This document shows, in pieces, positions 35,017 to 46,685 of a stretch of 64,000 nt of DNA. The notes beneath the pieces are model-generated. The model saw nothing but the letters and a program-made list of their open reading frames with translations, made no database searches and was not told where the DNA came from. Where the stretch lies: positions 3,906,001 to 3,970,000 of the forward strand of contig JAPYXD010000714.1 of assembly GCA_030998225.1 (NCBI GenBank), in the 5' to 3' direction. The first letter of the stretch is position 1; every line of letters begins with the position of its first letter. A program made the translations under genes and the position numbers. Source of the stretch: Diplolepis rosae. Its lineage: Eukaryota; Arthropoda; Insecta; Hymenoptera; Diplolepididae.

Positions 35017-35630
35017 TGAAGCACAAGGCTGGTCGAAATGTAGCGAAATCTGCTCTATAAACTAACTGACGTGTTGTCTTTGTTAAGCAAATAACATTTA
35101 TATTTACCTTCATTTGGCATTTTAATACGTGTTACACTAAAGTCAAATGCTTTATATAAACCATAATATTTTTCAATATTGAAAAACATTTTCCTTTAAT
35201 TAAATATTTTAAATCCAGTTATTAGGTCAATGAATATTCGTTTTGCCTAATAACCGAACGCGTGTCCGGCGGTACATTGCACTGCTTTTGTGTTTTCAAT
35301 AAATGTGGTAAGTATTTGATTGTTTTCAATTCATAGAAGATATCTATCTAATAAAATATTAGGCAAATTACTTTAAACATATTTTAGTTATTCAAATATG
35401 AAATCCAACCTCAATTGACATTTGACGTTTATTTTCTTGTTGATTTTACATTGAGAACAATAAAAATATGGATTTCAGAGTGTAATTTCCCCACTTTTTG
35501 ATCTTTTTAAATGATTATTTTCAATAATAATGATAAACTATGATTAATAATGAATAATTTTTCAAAGAAATAATGTTTGAACTATGGATTTGCTGAAAAT
35601 ATGATATTTTGAGAAAGTATTTTCATTTTA
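35017..35630. other. No gene recognised
   Basis: AT-rich spacer between the LINE and the next transposon; nothing coding seen. Confidence 0.5.
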
Positions 35631-36762
35631 ACATATCGATACCCACGTTCTAATATGTCGTATCCCACAAAATTTGAGAAATTGACTTTTTTTGATAAAT
35701 GGATTAATAATAATGTTTTACAGCTTATATTAAAATCTTGCGAGTCAAATTGTTTATTTAATATTTTAAAATAAATATTCTAATATGTCGTATCCCACAT
35801 GCTGATTTTCACGAATTCTAATATGTCGTATCCCACATCCATTGGTTAAGTCAGCACCAGCGATGTGACAGTCAATTTTTATTTTGTAATTAGTCTTAAG
35901 TTTATTTTGAGAAATTATTTAGTAAAATGAGTAAGAAGGTAATTACAAATAATATTTTTACAACTCCAATTAAATCTAGAGTATCCGCTGAAACCTCCGT
36001 TTGTAGATCGATTAAAAAGAACCAAAAGTAAATGGCAACAATTACAGGCATTAAAAAAAGTGTTGCTGAGAGATACACACTGCTTCTATGATAATATAAA
36101 ATATATTGATGATACTGACTCTGCTTCTGACCAATCTCCATAAATAAAAAATTTCGAAGCCGAGAGTAAAAATATAGTTAAGGTAACTGAAAAGACTAAG
36201 AGTAAGAAACGAAAAGCTAATCAAGTTAATCTTGGTGTTAAAAGCAAAGTACTGCGTACTAATAATAGATTTAAAAAACCTGAAGATAATGATATTAATT
36301 ATAAAAAAAAATTGTGATAATACCAGACGAAAGAGGACAAGAAAATTTCAACAATCTCAGCAAGAAAATGTACCTGATGAAAAAAAAAAAAAAATTAAGA
36401 GTACTTAAAATGAAAAAAAAAATGTTTTAAGCAATATTAAAGATAGTAAAAATAAAATGTATCAATAATGTTATATTATAATAATTATGAATTAAACGAT
36501 ACAAAGTAAGAGAGAAAAATGTTACGTATGGGACGAAACAATAATTAATATTTTTTCTTCTTGCGTAACCCACATAAATATCATAAAATTTATTTAAATA
36601 ATTTTTTTTGCCTTAATTATTATTATTTATGTATTTTTATGAACGTATAAAACAAAAATTTGTTTACATTTATTTATTTGTGCTAGCAAGACGTTTTTAT
36701 CGTTTCCTGAAAAATTTTCCAAATGTGGGATACGACATATTAGAACGTAGGTATCGATATGT
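35631..36762 (+). mobile_element. DNA transposon with about 40-bp TIRs and subterminal repeats
   Basis: The left end (ACATATCGATACCCACG at 35631) and the right end (its near-complement ending 36762) form an inverted repeat of about 40 bp. The 20-bp motif TCTAATATGTCGTATCCCAC lies in the left TIR (near 35650), again at about 35777 and 35818, and inverted in the right TIR (near 36724-36745): a likely transposase-binding array. Inside, plus-strand 35927 starts MSKKVITNNIFTTPIKS, and from 35983 another frame reads PPFVDRLKRTKSKWQQLQAL and HCFYDNIKYIDDTDSASD, then Lys-rich sequence to 36310. I do not recognise the protein. Stops and shifts break it. No clear target duplication was found. Confidence 0.65.
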
Positions 36763-36803
36763 ATTTTCTGGGTTTTATGTATTTGGTGTCTTTATTATAG
36801 ATC

Positions 36804-36938
36804 ATGGAAAAAGTATCAGAAAAAAAGATTAAAAAGCTTTATACCAAAACGGATATTATTAATGCGATTGAGGATATAAGGCGAAAACGATTGACAATTA
36901 GTGCTGAAAGCTCTAAATATAATATATTCTATTTGTAA
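36804..36938 (+). pseudogene. Pipsqueak-type HTH exon fragment
   Basis: Just after TTTATTATAG (acceptor-like), ATG at 36804 opens a 44-codon frame: MEKVSEKKIKKLYTKTDIIN then AIEDIRRKRLTISAESSKYN. The YTKxDIxxAIEDIRxxxxTIxxxSxxYNI pattern is that of the pipsqueak/CENP-B helix-turn-helix, a DNA-binding module found in pogo-like transposases and BTB transcription factors. The frame ends before the usual P-x-S-T-L of the third helix, so the domain is cut. Most likely a pogo-family transposon remnant. Confidence 0.5.
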
Positions 36939-37343
36939 AATCTTCTCAATATTTTTTTTCAAAAGCGTAGACCCAAAATATTTCCGTAAATATTTCTCAG
37001 TGTTTATTATGCTTAAAAAATATCAAATCCATATTAATCAAATTATAATATTCTCTTGTCCGAGTATTGTTGCAGCGCTGTCCGGCTATTAGATCAATTC
37101 ACTTTTCCCGTTCGGCAATTGGCTCCAGAGCATTATTTAATGAAGAGAATTATTAACATGGATTATTCAGATATAACACAACTCTGGACTTTTTGTTATA
37201 GTAGGGAGGACACATACATCAAAATAATCGCGGCAATTCTTTATTCCGCATCACATTTAGAACGATTAATACAAAAAATTGAATGACATTTCCTCAGACG
37301 TCCGGCTATTGGTGCTTTTACCTTAGTAGTAGTAGAAGTAGTA
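36939..37343. other. No gene recognised
   Basis: AT-rich spacer. TCCGGCTATTAG (37080) and TCCGGCTATTGG (37300) recur but no gene is visible. Confidence 0.4.
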
Positions 37344-39846
37344 CGAGGGACACTATCTATATTTTGAGCCAAATAATGAAAATGCTGGTTGAACTAATGG
37401 CTAAGGTTGCCTCATTCTCACAATATGTCACATGCTGATCTTTCATTATCAGTTTTTGCACAGCATTAATCCATTAACGCCCAAAATCACAGACTTTTTA
37501 ACACATTTTTGGCCCTTGTTGACAAAGCGAAAAAGGGAATATATCATGTCCAAACCTTGTATACATAATGTTTTTGGGTCTCCTCTTTCGATTTATGAAG
37601 TCAAAATTACATTATCGTGCACTGGAAAACCAATATGGCGGATTTTATTCAAGAAAGTACCGAAAATTTGAAATTTTTTTTTTTATTCTTTTTTTTTCAA
37701 ATGGATAAAGAATATTGATCTATTTCAAACTATGGACAAACGTGGACAAAATAGTTGTAGTTTATGAAAAATATTTTTTGGTCCAGCTCCTTATATTTTA
37801 TCTTTTCCAAAATGACGGAAAACTATGGTAATTTAGAAAAATACGCGTTTTTCACGACATTTCTAAGATAATTGGATAATACACGGAATTTTATTGATCA
37901 AACTGTCAAAGTTTGATTGATTAATTATGTACAGACCTCTTCTAGTATATGTAATGACCTGATTAATGGCGGATTCAATTTGGCGCTTGGAGAACTTGGG
38001 AAATACCGATTTTTTTCAAGATTATCGTTGATGAAAATTCCTGAACCTTTATTAAATTCAATTTTCCTATGTTTCTTGGCACATTATATGCAAATCCGGT
38101 GAGAGTGTTAGAAAATTCAAAATGGTGGATCCAATATGGCGGTCCGAATATTGAAGATTTAATAATATGCTAATGAAAACAGAATTTTCGTATTTTATGT
38201 AAAATATGTGATCAAAATTGTCTTCAGACATTTTTTGATTGAGATCGCTAATTCAGCGAAAAAAATTCGTAAAGTTCTGAATTTCTATTTCACGATCTGC
38301 ATATTCTCCAAAGCTTGATGTATGTGGCTAAATGAAGTTGGATGATGGGATTAGTGAATGAGTATATTGAATCAATATGATCTATTTTAGAGTGAATGAG
38401 TGGATCGAATCAATTTGATCTAATTTAGAAAATAAAAAAAATTCTTATTTTGATCGTAATAAATATCAATTCATTTGGTTACAAAATTATATACTTTTTT
38501 TTGTCACATATCAGTCATACCAGTAGTGGAATTTTGAAGAGTGAAACTTCTGTATGAGATTGAATTTGTTAAGTAGATCAAATAATCACTTTTGACCATT
38601 ACGTTATGAAAACTAAGCCAAGTAGAAGTCGAATAACTTCATTTAACCACATACATCAAGCGTTGGAGAATATGCAGATCGTAAAATATAAATTCAGAAC
38701 TTTACGAATTTTTTCCGCTGAATTAGCGATCTCAACCAAAAAATGTCCGAAGACAATTTGGATCACATATTTTACATAAAATACGAATTTTTTTTTTCAT
38801 TAGCATATTATTAAATCTTCAATATACGGACCGCCATATTGGATCCACCATTTTGAATTTTCTAACACTGTTACCGGATTTGCATATAATGTGCCAAGAA
38901 ACATAAGAAAATTGAATTTAATAAAGGTTCAGAAATTTTCATCAAAGATAATCTTGAAAAAAATCGGTATTTCCCAAGTTGTCCAAGCGCCATATTGAAT
39001 CCGCCATTAATCAGGTCATTACATATACTAGAAGAGGTCTGTACATAATTAATCAATCAAACTTTGACAGTTTGATCAATAAAATTCCGTGTATTATCCA
39101 ATTATCTTAGAAATGTCGTGAAAAACGCGTATTTTTCTAAATTTCCATAGTTTTCCGCCATTTTGGAAAAGATAAAATATAAGGAGCTGGACCAAAAAAT
39201 ATTTTTCATAAACTACAACTATTTTGTCCACCTTTGTCCATAGTTTGAAATAGATCAATATGCTTTATCCATTTGAAAAAAAAATAATAAAAAAAAAATT
39301 TCAAATTTTCGGTACTTTCTTGAATAAAATCCGCCATATTGGTTTTCCAGTGCACGATAATGTAATTTTGACTTAATAAATCGAAAGAGGAGACCCAAAA
39401 ACATTATGTATACAAGGTTTGGTCATGATATATTCCCTTTTTCGCTTCGTCAACAAGGGCCTAAAATGAGTTAAAAAGTCTGTGATTTTGGGCGTTAATG
39501 GGTTAATGTTTTCTGGCCCAACAACTGATTATACCAGCGTTTCACAGTGGCATAGGATGGGGCTTCATCGCCAAAAGTGGAAATAAGTTGATCGATGTAA
39601 TCTTGTCTTGATAATCCACGCCGAAAGTCGTAATAAATCATCGCACGAAAATTTTCACGAGTTAATTCCATTATTTTTCTGAGACACAATTTTCAAGTGA
39701 CTGTTAACAACACAAATAACGCTCGAATGACAAAACGTTCTAAAGGTGGTTATGGTAAAAAATGTCAAACTTTCCAGTGCAAATGTCAGATGGCACCTGA
39801 GAACACTCAGTGTTGCCAAAGCTGAAAATATAAATAGTGCCCCTCG
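37344..39846 (-). mobile_element. Mariner relic carrying a foldback insertion
   Basis: TIRs CGAGGGACACTATCTATA (37344) and TATAAATAGTGCCCCTCG (ending 39846) are flanked by TA on both sides. Minus-strand 39689-39520 encodes a mariner N-terminus (MELTRENFRAMIYYDFRRGL, then YATVKRWYNQ). Beyond the foldback, minus-strand 37460-37370 resumes with LIMKDQHVTYCE and ATLAISSTSI, the next part of a mariner DNA-binding domain. So the mariner was already shortened to about 460 bp (no catalytic domain) and was then split by the foldback at 37464-39508. Confidence 0.75.
37464..39508. repeat. 2.0-kb foldback with about 870-bp arms
   Basis: The left arm (37464 to about 38330) is mirrored by the right arm (about 38645 to 39508); the tips are CATTAATCCATTAACGCCC and GGGCGTTAATGGGTTAATG. 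Spacer about 300 bp. The two 61-codon frames at 37917 plus and 39056 minus are copies of each other created by the symmetry, not genes. The arms contain several CCAATATGGCGG motifs. No target duplication is evident. Confidence 0.85.
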
Positions 39847-39999
39847 TAGTAGTTGTAGCTTATCACAGCTATTTCTTTATTTCTCATTAAAGCGCGCTTA
39901 GCCGATAGGCTTAGTCAGTAGTTTAGTAATGCGTTAGTTATAAGTAGAGAGAGTTAGAACCCCAGCCATTAAGAATAATTTTAATGTCATTTAAAGAAG

Positions 40000-40034
<35 letters not shown>

Positions 40035-40507
40035 AGATTGTGTAATAGTGACTTTAGTGTGTACTGAAACGTAGGCTCTTATAGATTATATATTGCTTCC
40101 AGCTTCAGATTTTATGAAGCTATTGCACTACATTTTCAAAGATTAGCTCATTGTATTCTACAACAGACGGTTTTAACTTTTATTGAACTATCCTTTGTAT
40201 CCGCTAATCTAGAACTAGGTGTCTAAACTTCAAAGAACTTTTTCTTCCACGTAGGTTATCGGCTTTTCGGAATCGCTTTTTACCGAAAATGTTTTATTTT
40301 AGGGTCTACTGCCAGGAACAACGTATTGTGATGATCTAGAGTGGCTTCGGTCACAATTTTAACTGTTCTTACCAAAAACCCTAGGTCAAACCAACTCGAA
40401 AAATATCCTCACTATGAGAGATGAAATATGTGATTTTATCAACTTGATAAAAAAGATTTTTGGTGGGTAAACTACTCCACAATAAGTTTTAATTATACAA
40501 AAAATTT
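39847..40507. other. No gene; AT microsatellite
   Basis: Contains a TA dinucleotide run at 40004-40031. At 40195-40240 it holds the reverse complement of the 29110-29160 repeat. Otherwise no signal. Confidence 0.5.
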
Positions 40508-40840
40508 TCAAACAGACATTATTTCAATCCGAAAATCTGAAAAAAATATCCAGCCTTTGATTTTGTTGATGTTTTCATCAGTTTTCGCCGTCGACGGCCT
40601 GCCACTGCGTTCGTCATCCTCGACCGACTCACGACCACTTCTGAAGCGTTCGTGCCAGCGGAAAACGTTCGATCTCGTTAGAGTATTGTTGCCGAAACAC
40701 TCCTTCAACATTTCCAAAGTCTGCGCACCGTTAAATCCATTTTTAACACAAAATTTAATGCAAACTAGTTGCTGCAAAGTCAATGACATTTTTTTTTGTG
40801 AAAAATCGAAACCACAGACAAAGATAGATGTACACAACAC
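40508..40840 (-). pseudogene. Mariner transposase N-terminal fragment
   Basis: Minus-strand frame with LTLQQLVCIKFCVKNGFNGA, then FRWHERFRSGRESVEDDERS and GRPST, the second helix-turn-helix and linker of a mariner transposase. The frame continues for a few codons of unrelated sequence; the whole catalytic domain is missing. No TIR pair was found. It abuts a separate pogo-like remnant on the other strand. Confidence 0.85.
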
Positions 40841-40979
40841 AGCGTCACTTCAACAAATGTCAAGCTATCAAACTGAAAATCTGACAGAACGTCAATGACA
40901 CTTCTAGAAACACAACAAAAAAAGAAGAATTGAAATCGGCCGAACGAGAGTGCCACACGGTGACGAGTCATAAAACATT

Positions 40980-42069
40980 TTGATCAAGGTGGTACTAATT
41001 CAGGCTATGAATGAGTTCAATGGCGTTGAAATTGTTGATGAAAATACGTTAGACTTTTCAGAACCATATAAAGACTGGGAGCCTTCCGCTGTGGAAGACA
41101 CCTATGCAGAGTGGACTCCCAAACTTGATTCTAAATCAGATGACGCTGTTTGTACGAGAGATGATGAAAATGTTGACTTCGATTATAAACAAAGAGCAGT
41201 GGAGTTTTGGAGAAGCGGAATGAAAAAAAGCAATCGTGAGTTAAGTGCTGTTCAACATCGGTTCAGAAAAGTAACATTAGTACGTCAATTGAGGCGATCG
41301 GCAGGACAAGTAAATGAAGGCGGTACATACACGGAAAAGTTGCATCGTATTGCGGAGTACACATTGAACAATTTTAAAAGTGCAATTGATGCTGGTATGA
41401 TAATTCACGATGTAGACCTACAGAAATGGGGTCTACATGCTGAAAAATCCTTGGTTTTGAAGACACACGATTTAAAGCATCTGACTGGTTGGTGTTGAAG
41501 TTTAAACGAACTCACCGAATAACATCCAGAAAAGTAAATAAATTCATCACCAGAAAAACATTAAAAGATAAGGAAAAGTTAAAAGTAAATTAGGAGAATT
41601 TTGTGAATGAAGTGAAGCCGTACATCACTCAATATGGGAGAGAGAATGTTTATAACTCGGATCAAAGTGGATTCCAGTTAGAAATGCATTCTGGGAGAAC
41701 ATTCGCTGTTGAAGGACCCATTGTACAAGAATCCATTTTTCAGCCTATAAACGTCTTTGTAGCTGCATCCAAATCTGGAAAACTTACGACTGGTAAATGA
41801 AGTTACAGTCTTTAGTACATAATCAATTATCTTCACCATGTTATAACAGTCTTTTTAAATACTCCTGGTTTAAAAGTGGTTATGTCGCAGAAAAACCAGG
41901 AGAATTTGAGAATCCAGTGGACTTTTTCTTTAAAACATTTTCTAACACGTTATGTGAAATTTCAGGATGTCAAAATGTAGCCGCAATTAGATGTTCGTGG
42001 TGCAAAAAATCTTTGTGTTTTAAACATTTTTTCGAAGAGCATCACTACTGTACCACGTACAATGAATAA
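40980..42069 (+). pseudogene. Pogo/CENP-B-type transposase remnant
   Basis: Plus-strand pieces of one deleted transposase. 40980-41498: acidic N-terminus, then a CENP-B-like helix-turn-helix (QRAVEFWRSGMKKSNRELSA and LHRIAEYTLNNFKSAIDAGM). Just upstream of a stop the frame changes and gives LKFKRTHRITSRKVNKFITR, then NVYNSDQSGFQLEMHSGRTF (41650-41700), where the first DDE Asp of NSDQSGF is visible. At 41797 the sequence jumps to QSLVHNQLSSPCYN, skipping the second and third catalytic residues. The end (41880-42069) has CEISGCQNVAAIRCSWCKKS, a zinc-ribbon-like Cys cluster known from this transposon branch. Dead by deletion, a frameshift and a stop (TAG at 41591-41593). Confidence 0.75.
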
Positions 42070-42944
42070 ACAAGTCTAATGATGATTGTTGGTCTGACAA
42101 ATTTTATTTTATTATTGCCTTCAACATACACTTTTTTCAGATTTTTACAACATGAATTAGCACTCATTTAGTCATTTTCTTGTGTGATCGTAACTTCTTT
42201 TGGGGTAGTTTACGCCCATAAAATGTTTCGACTAAATTGAGCAATTTATATTTTTCAACCCTCTGTGTGAAATAATTTTTCTGCTTGGTTTTGGACGTGA
42301 AATTTACTTTATTTTGTAGAAATATAATAACATGCACTTAAGGGTGGTTACCACTTATAATATAATCTCCTCATGAAAATGCAAATGTACGTAAACTTTA
42401 TTTTATTATCGCGTGCAACATATATTTTTTCCAGAATTTTCAGCTTCAATTTAAACTATTTGGTAATTTTCTTGTATAATCGTAACTTTTTTTGGGGTAG
42501 TTTACCCCCATAAAATGTTTCGACTAAATTAGGCAATTTATATTTTTCAATCCTCCGTGTGAAATAATTTTTTTTGCGAACGAACAAAATCGGAGGGGGA
42601 CACCTACCTAGGGTTCATTGTTAGACTGTCAGGAATGTATTGCTCAATCGTTAGATGAAGATAGGAACACAATCAGAAGAAGAAAAACAGTCTTTATGTT
42701 TCCATTCCCGAGATTATTGTGCTCAGGTCCAATTTGACAAAGTGCAGTAGCATATGGTGCGGTACGGAAACAAAATGAGGAAATAACTACTTTGAATGAA
42801 GTTGATCTTTTAAAAATTTTATTTTTAAGCCGGTTATAAACACTTCTTGATAGTCATGTTTTATAGTTGTGTTATGTTTATCAGCATCGGGGTTTCATGA
42901 GTTGTAGTTTGTAAAGCATCTTCCACGAAGAAGATGTATTTTCA
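42070..42944 (+). repeat. Tandem pair of about 180-bp units
   Basis: 42110-42295 and 42385-42565 share TTTTGGGGTAGTTTACGCCC-like and CATAAAATGTTTCGACTAAA blocks in the same order, about 270 bp apart. These follow the pogo remnant and may be its duplicated 3' end. The rest of the interval shows nothing. Confidence 0.7.
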
Positions 42945-45085
42945 ATACCTAGACTACCAGGAATAATTATAAGAATAACGGGACCTTTGGAGCATCATCA
43001 GAGTGTCATAAATTTCAATTATGCATATAACTTCCTCGAGGAAGATGTATTTTTAACACTTGAAGCACTAGGATTAATTTCAAAAGCGACAAGACCTTTG
43101 GAACATCATCATGGTGTCATGAGTTTCAGTTTGTAAAACATCTTCATCGAAGAAGATGTATTTTTAATACCTGGACTACCAGGAATAATTAGAAGAATGA
43201 CGAGACCTTTGAAACATCATCATGGTATCATAAATTTCAATTATGCACATAACTTCCTCTATGAAGATGTATTTTTAACGCTTGTACCACTAGCATTAAT
43301 TTCAAAAGTGACGAGACTTTTGGAACATCATCAGGGTGTCATGAGTTTTAGTTTGTAAAACATCTTCCTCGAGAAATGTGTATTTTCAATACCTGGACTA
43401 CCAGGAATATTTATAAGATTGACGAGACCTTGAAACATCATCAGAGTGTCATGAGTTTTAGTTTGTAAAACATCATTCTCCAGGTAGATGTATTTTTAAC
43501 ACTTAAACCACCAGGATTAATTTAAAAAGCGACGAGACCTTTGGAACATCATCAGGGTGTCATGAGTTTCAGTTTGTAAAACATCTTCCTCGAAGAAGAT
43601 GTATTTTTAATACCTGGGCTACCAGGAATTATTATAAGAATAACGAGACCTTTGAAACATCATCAGGGTGTCATGAGTTTTACTTTGTAAAAAAACTTCC
43701 TCGACGGTGTATTTTTATTACCTGGACTATCAGGAATGATTATAAGAATGACGAGACATTTGAAACATCATCATGGTATCATAAATTTCAATTATGCACA
43801 TAACTTCCTCTATGAAGATGTATTTTTAACACTTAAACCACCAGGATTAATTTCAAAAGCGACAAGACCTTTGGAACATCATCATGGTGTCATGAGTTTC
43901 AGTTTGTAAAACATCTTCATCGAAGAAGATGTATTTTTAATACCTGGACTACCAGGAATAATTATAAGAATGACGAGACCTTTGGATCATCAGAGTGTCA
44001 TGAAATTTAGATTTTAAAACATCTTCCTCGAAGACGATGTATTTTTAATACCTGGACTACCAGGAATAATTAGAAGAATGACGAGACCTTTGAAACATCA
44101 TCAGCGTGTCACGAGTTGCAGTTTGTAAAATATCTTCCTCGAAGACGATGTATTTTTAATACCTGGACTACCAGGAATAATTAGAAGAATGACGAGACCT
44201 TTGAAACATCATCATGGTATCATAAATTTCAATTATGCACATAACTTCCTCTATGAAGATGTATTTTTAACGCTTGTACCACTAGCATTAATTTCAAAAG
44301 TGACGAGACTTTTGGAACATCATCAGGGTGTCATGTCAGGGTTTAAGTTTGTAAAACAACTTCCTCAAAGGTGTATTTTTATTACCTGGACTACCAGGAA
44401 TAATTATAAGAATAAGGAGACCTTTGGAACATCATCAGCGTGTCACGAGTTGCAGTTTGTAAAATATCTTCCTCGAAGACGATGTATTTTTAATACCTGG
44501 ACTACCAGGAATAATTATCAGAATAACGAGACCTTTGGAACATCATCAGGGTGTCATGAGTTTTAGTTTGTAAAACATCTTCCTCGAAGGAGATGTATTT
44601 TTAATACCTGGACTACCAGGAATAATTAAAAGAATAACGAGACCTTTGGAACATCAGCGTGTCACGAGTTGCAGTTTGTAAAATATCTTCCTCGAAGACG
44701 ATGTATTTTTAATACCTGGACTACCAGGAATAATTATCAGAATAACGAGACCTTTGGAACATCATCAGGGTGTCATGAGTTTTAGTTTGTAAAACATCTT
44801 CCTCGAAGGAGATGTATTTTTAATACCTGGACTACCAGGAATAATTAAAAGAATAACGAGACCTTTGGAACATCAGCGTGTCACGAGTTGCAGTTTGTAA
44901 AATATCTTCCTCGAAGACGATGTATTTTTAATACCTGGACTACCAGGAATAATTATCAGAATAACGAGACCTTTGGAACATCATCAGGGTGTCATGAGTT
45001 TTAGTTTGTAAAACATCTTCCTCGAGAAATGTGTATTTTCAATACCTGGACTACCAGAAATTATTATAAGAATGAGGAGACCTCC
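42945..45085 (+). repeat. Minisatellite, about 110-bp units with 219-bp higher-order repeat
   Basis: Roughly 20 units of 105-112 bp, each with CTTCCTCGAAGAAGATGTAT, CCTGGACTACCAGGAAT and GACGAGACCTTTGGAACATC blocks. Two unit types (ACCAGGAATAATT and CCAGGATTAATTT) alternate in the left part. In the right part a 219-bp dimer repeats precisely (CCTGG at 44496, 44715 and 44934). CCTGGACTACCAGG and CTTCCTCGAGGAAG are small palindromes inside the unit. The related minisatellite at 61.9-63.7 kb shares the CATCTTCCTC and TAGTCCAGG blocks. Open frames in the array (such as 44189-44566) are by-products. Confidence 0.95.
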
Positions 45086-45496
45086 ATTATATTTTTATTA
45101 TTTTGAGTACATACCGTCAAATAAGCCAATTCCTTGTTCAATACTCGCAATAATCTTTTTTATACGCTTTTTACTATGTAAATACAATTATTCGCATGGC
45201 ATCACTGACAGACTAACTGCGCGCATCATGTAATGCGCATAACAGCGCGTAGCAACAAGTCGGATATGGAGGGGATCTCTCTGGCGCTCGATGTAGGGAG
45301 GTCCCCGATGCTCGAGCTTCTCGTTACAGGGAATCTCGAGTGTAACTAAAATAATATTTAAAACAAAGCTCCCTTTATCTCTTTATTTTTAAAATAAACG
45401 CCTAGCGCCATCTATTGCTTTATTGCATACAATAATCTGGTTTACCAACCTTCACACTATTTCAAAGCTACTCTTTATTTTTTATACTGTACTTTC
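45086..45496. other. No gene recognised
   Basis: Spacer with a GC-richer part near 45200-45350. It could be LTR or UTR sequence of the neighbouring gypsy remnant, but no LTR ends were found. Confidence 0.35.
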
Positions 45497-46679
45497 ATGT
45501 ATGTTCTGAAATTAGCGTTTTTCTGCTCAATTCGAGTCCTGGCTATCGATCGCCTACCACTGACACACGATGGAATTTTTTTCGAAAATATTAAAGATGA
45601 AGAGTGTAACAGAGTCATGAATTATGAAGATATAAAGAAAGGGAAAATTTATAAACATTTTAAGAGAACTGAACAACTGAACGAAGGAACTTTATTTAAA
45701 AATGTTGATAATATAAAACGCTATTATGATGATATTAATGAAGGAGAAATTGATGGAACTGAAGAAATTAAACAATTATTAAACAAGGAATATTTATTGA
45801 AAAATGATGATGATAATAATGAAAAATGTTGTGCTTAATTAGATTTTAAGGACATAAAAAAGAAAACAATGTATGGAAACAAAGAAGAAACTGTTGAACA
45901 ATTGAACGAAGAAGATTTATTTGGCATTAATAATGAATGGTTAATTAATATAATAATAAATAAAATGAAAAATGAAGGAAATGGAAACGCTCTTTATAAA
46001 CTGATTGAAGAAAAAAATATTTCGAAAACATTTGTTTTCCAAATTTTGAAATATGTCATGAATTTAATTCCAATTTTATTAGAAAATAAAAATAAACGTT
46101 GTGCTATGCAAACAAGGAATCAGTTAAAAAATTCAAAAAATATATGTACGGATAATAATAAAGATAATGTAAAAAATAAATTAATAAGAAATGTTGACGT
46201 AGAAAATAAGGTAAAAAAGAAGCGTGGAAGACCACGAAATATTATTCAAGAAATAAAATTGCAGGAATCAATGAAAAGGAGAGGTAGACCCAGAAAAGAT
46301 GTGAATAAATCTCCTGAAAATAATAAAAAACGTAATTTTATAGAATCAGAAGACGAATCTGGTACAGACACTGGTGTTAAGCAAAAGCCAAAAGCAATAA
46401 AAAAAAAGAAACATTCTAAGGAAAATGAAGATGAAGAATTAGAAGAAGAAAGCTATTTTGAATCAAATTCCGCCTTATCAATTGGAGACGAAAAAGAAGG
46501 AGAAACTCAAGAAAATGTTCAGAATGTGGAACATGAGAGTGAGAACGAACAATTGGATACACAATAGAGAACTCGGAAAACTCTGAAGAAGATGATTTTA
46601 CAGAAGAACGTCCACCCCCAGAACCACCCCCAGACTTACCTTCAACATCTGGATTGTCTAACCCACAGAAAAATATTAG
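45497..46679 (+). pseudogene. Gypsy AT-hook linker, second copy
   Basis: Plus-strand paralogue of the linker at 1-1469. Frames 45497-45838 and 45869-46567 give an acidic, Asn/Lys-rich protein with KKKRGRPRNI and MKRRGRPRKD near residues 120-145 of the second frame: two AT-hook cores that bind the DNA minor groove in other proteins. An acidic tail (ENEDEELEEESYFESN) and a Pro-rich piece follow before the copy is cut at 46679 by R1 ORF1 sequence. In the 1-4.85 kb copy the same protein lies between RNase H and pre-integrase, so it belongs to a gypsy pol polyprotein. One TAA at 45836-45838 interrupts it. It shares flank sequence (45510-45560) with 63905-64000. Confidence 0.65.
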
Positions 46680-46685
46680 GGAGAC

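Noticed and set aside
34617..35060. 147-codon plus-strand frame
   Set aside because: Lies in the LINE 5' UTR on the opposite strand and runs through the target duplication.
37917..38102. 61-codon frame with a near-identical partner at 38871-39056 minus
   Set aside because: Same reason: mirror copies within the foldback, not independent evidence of a gene.
44189..44566. 125-codon frame
   Set aside because: Lies wholly in the minisatellite; its internal protein repeats only mirror the DNA repeat.
42945..45085. CRISPR-like array
   Set aside because: Units are contiguous with no unique spacers, and the context is eukaryotic; this is a minisatellite.
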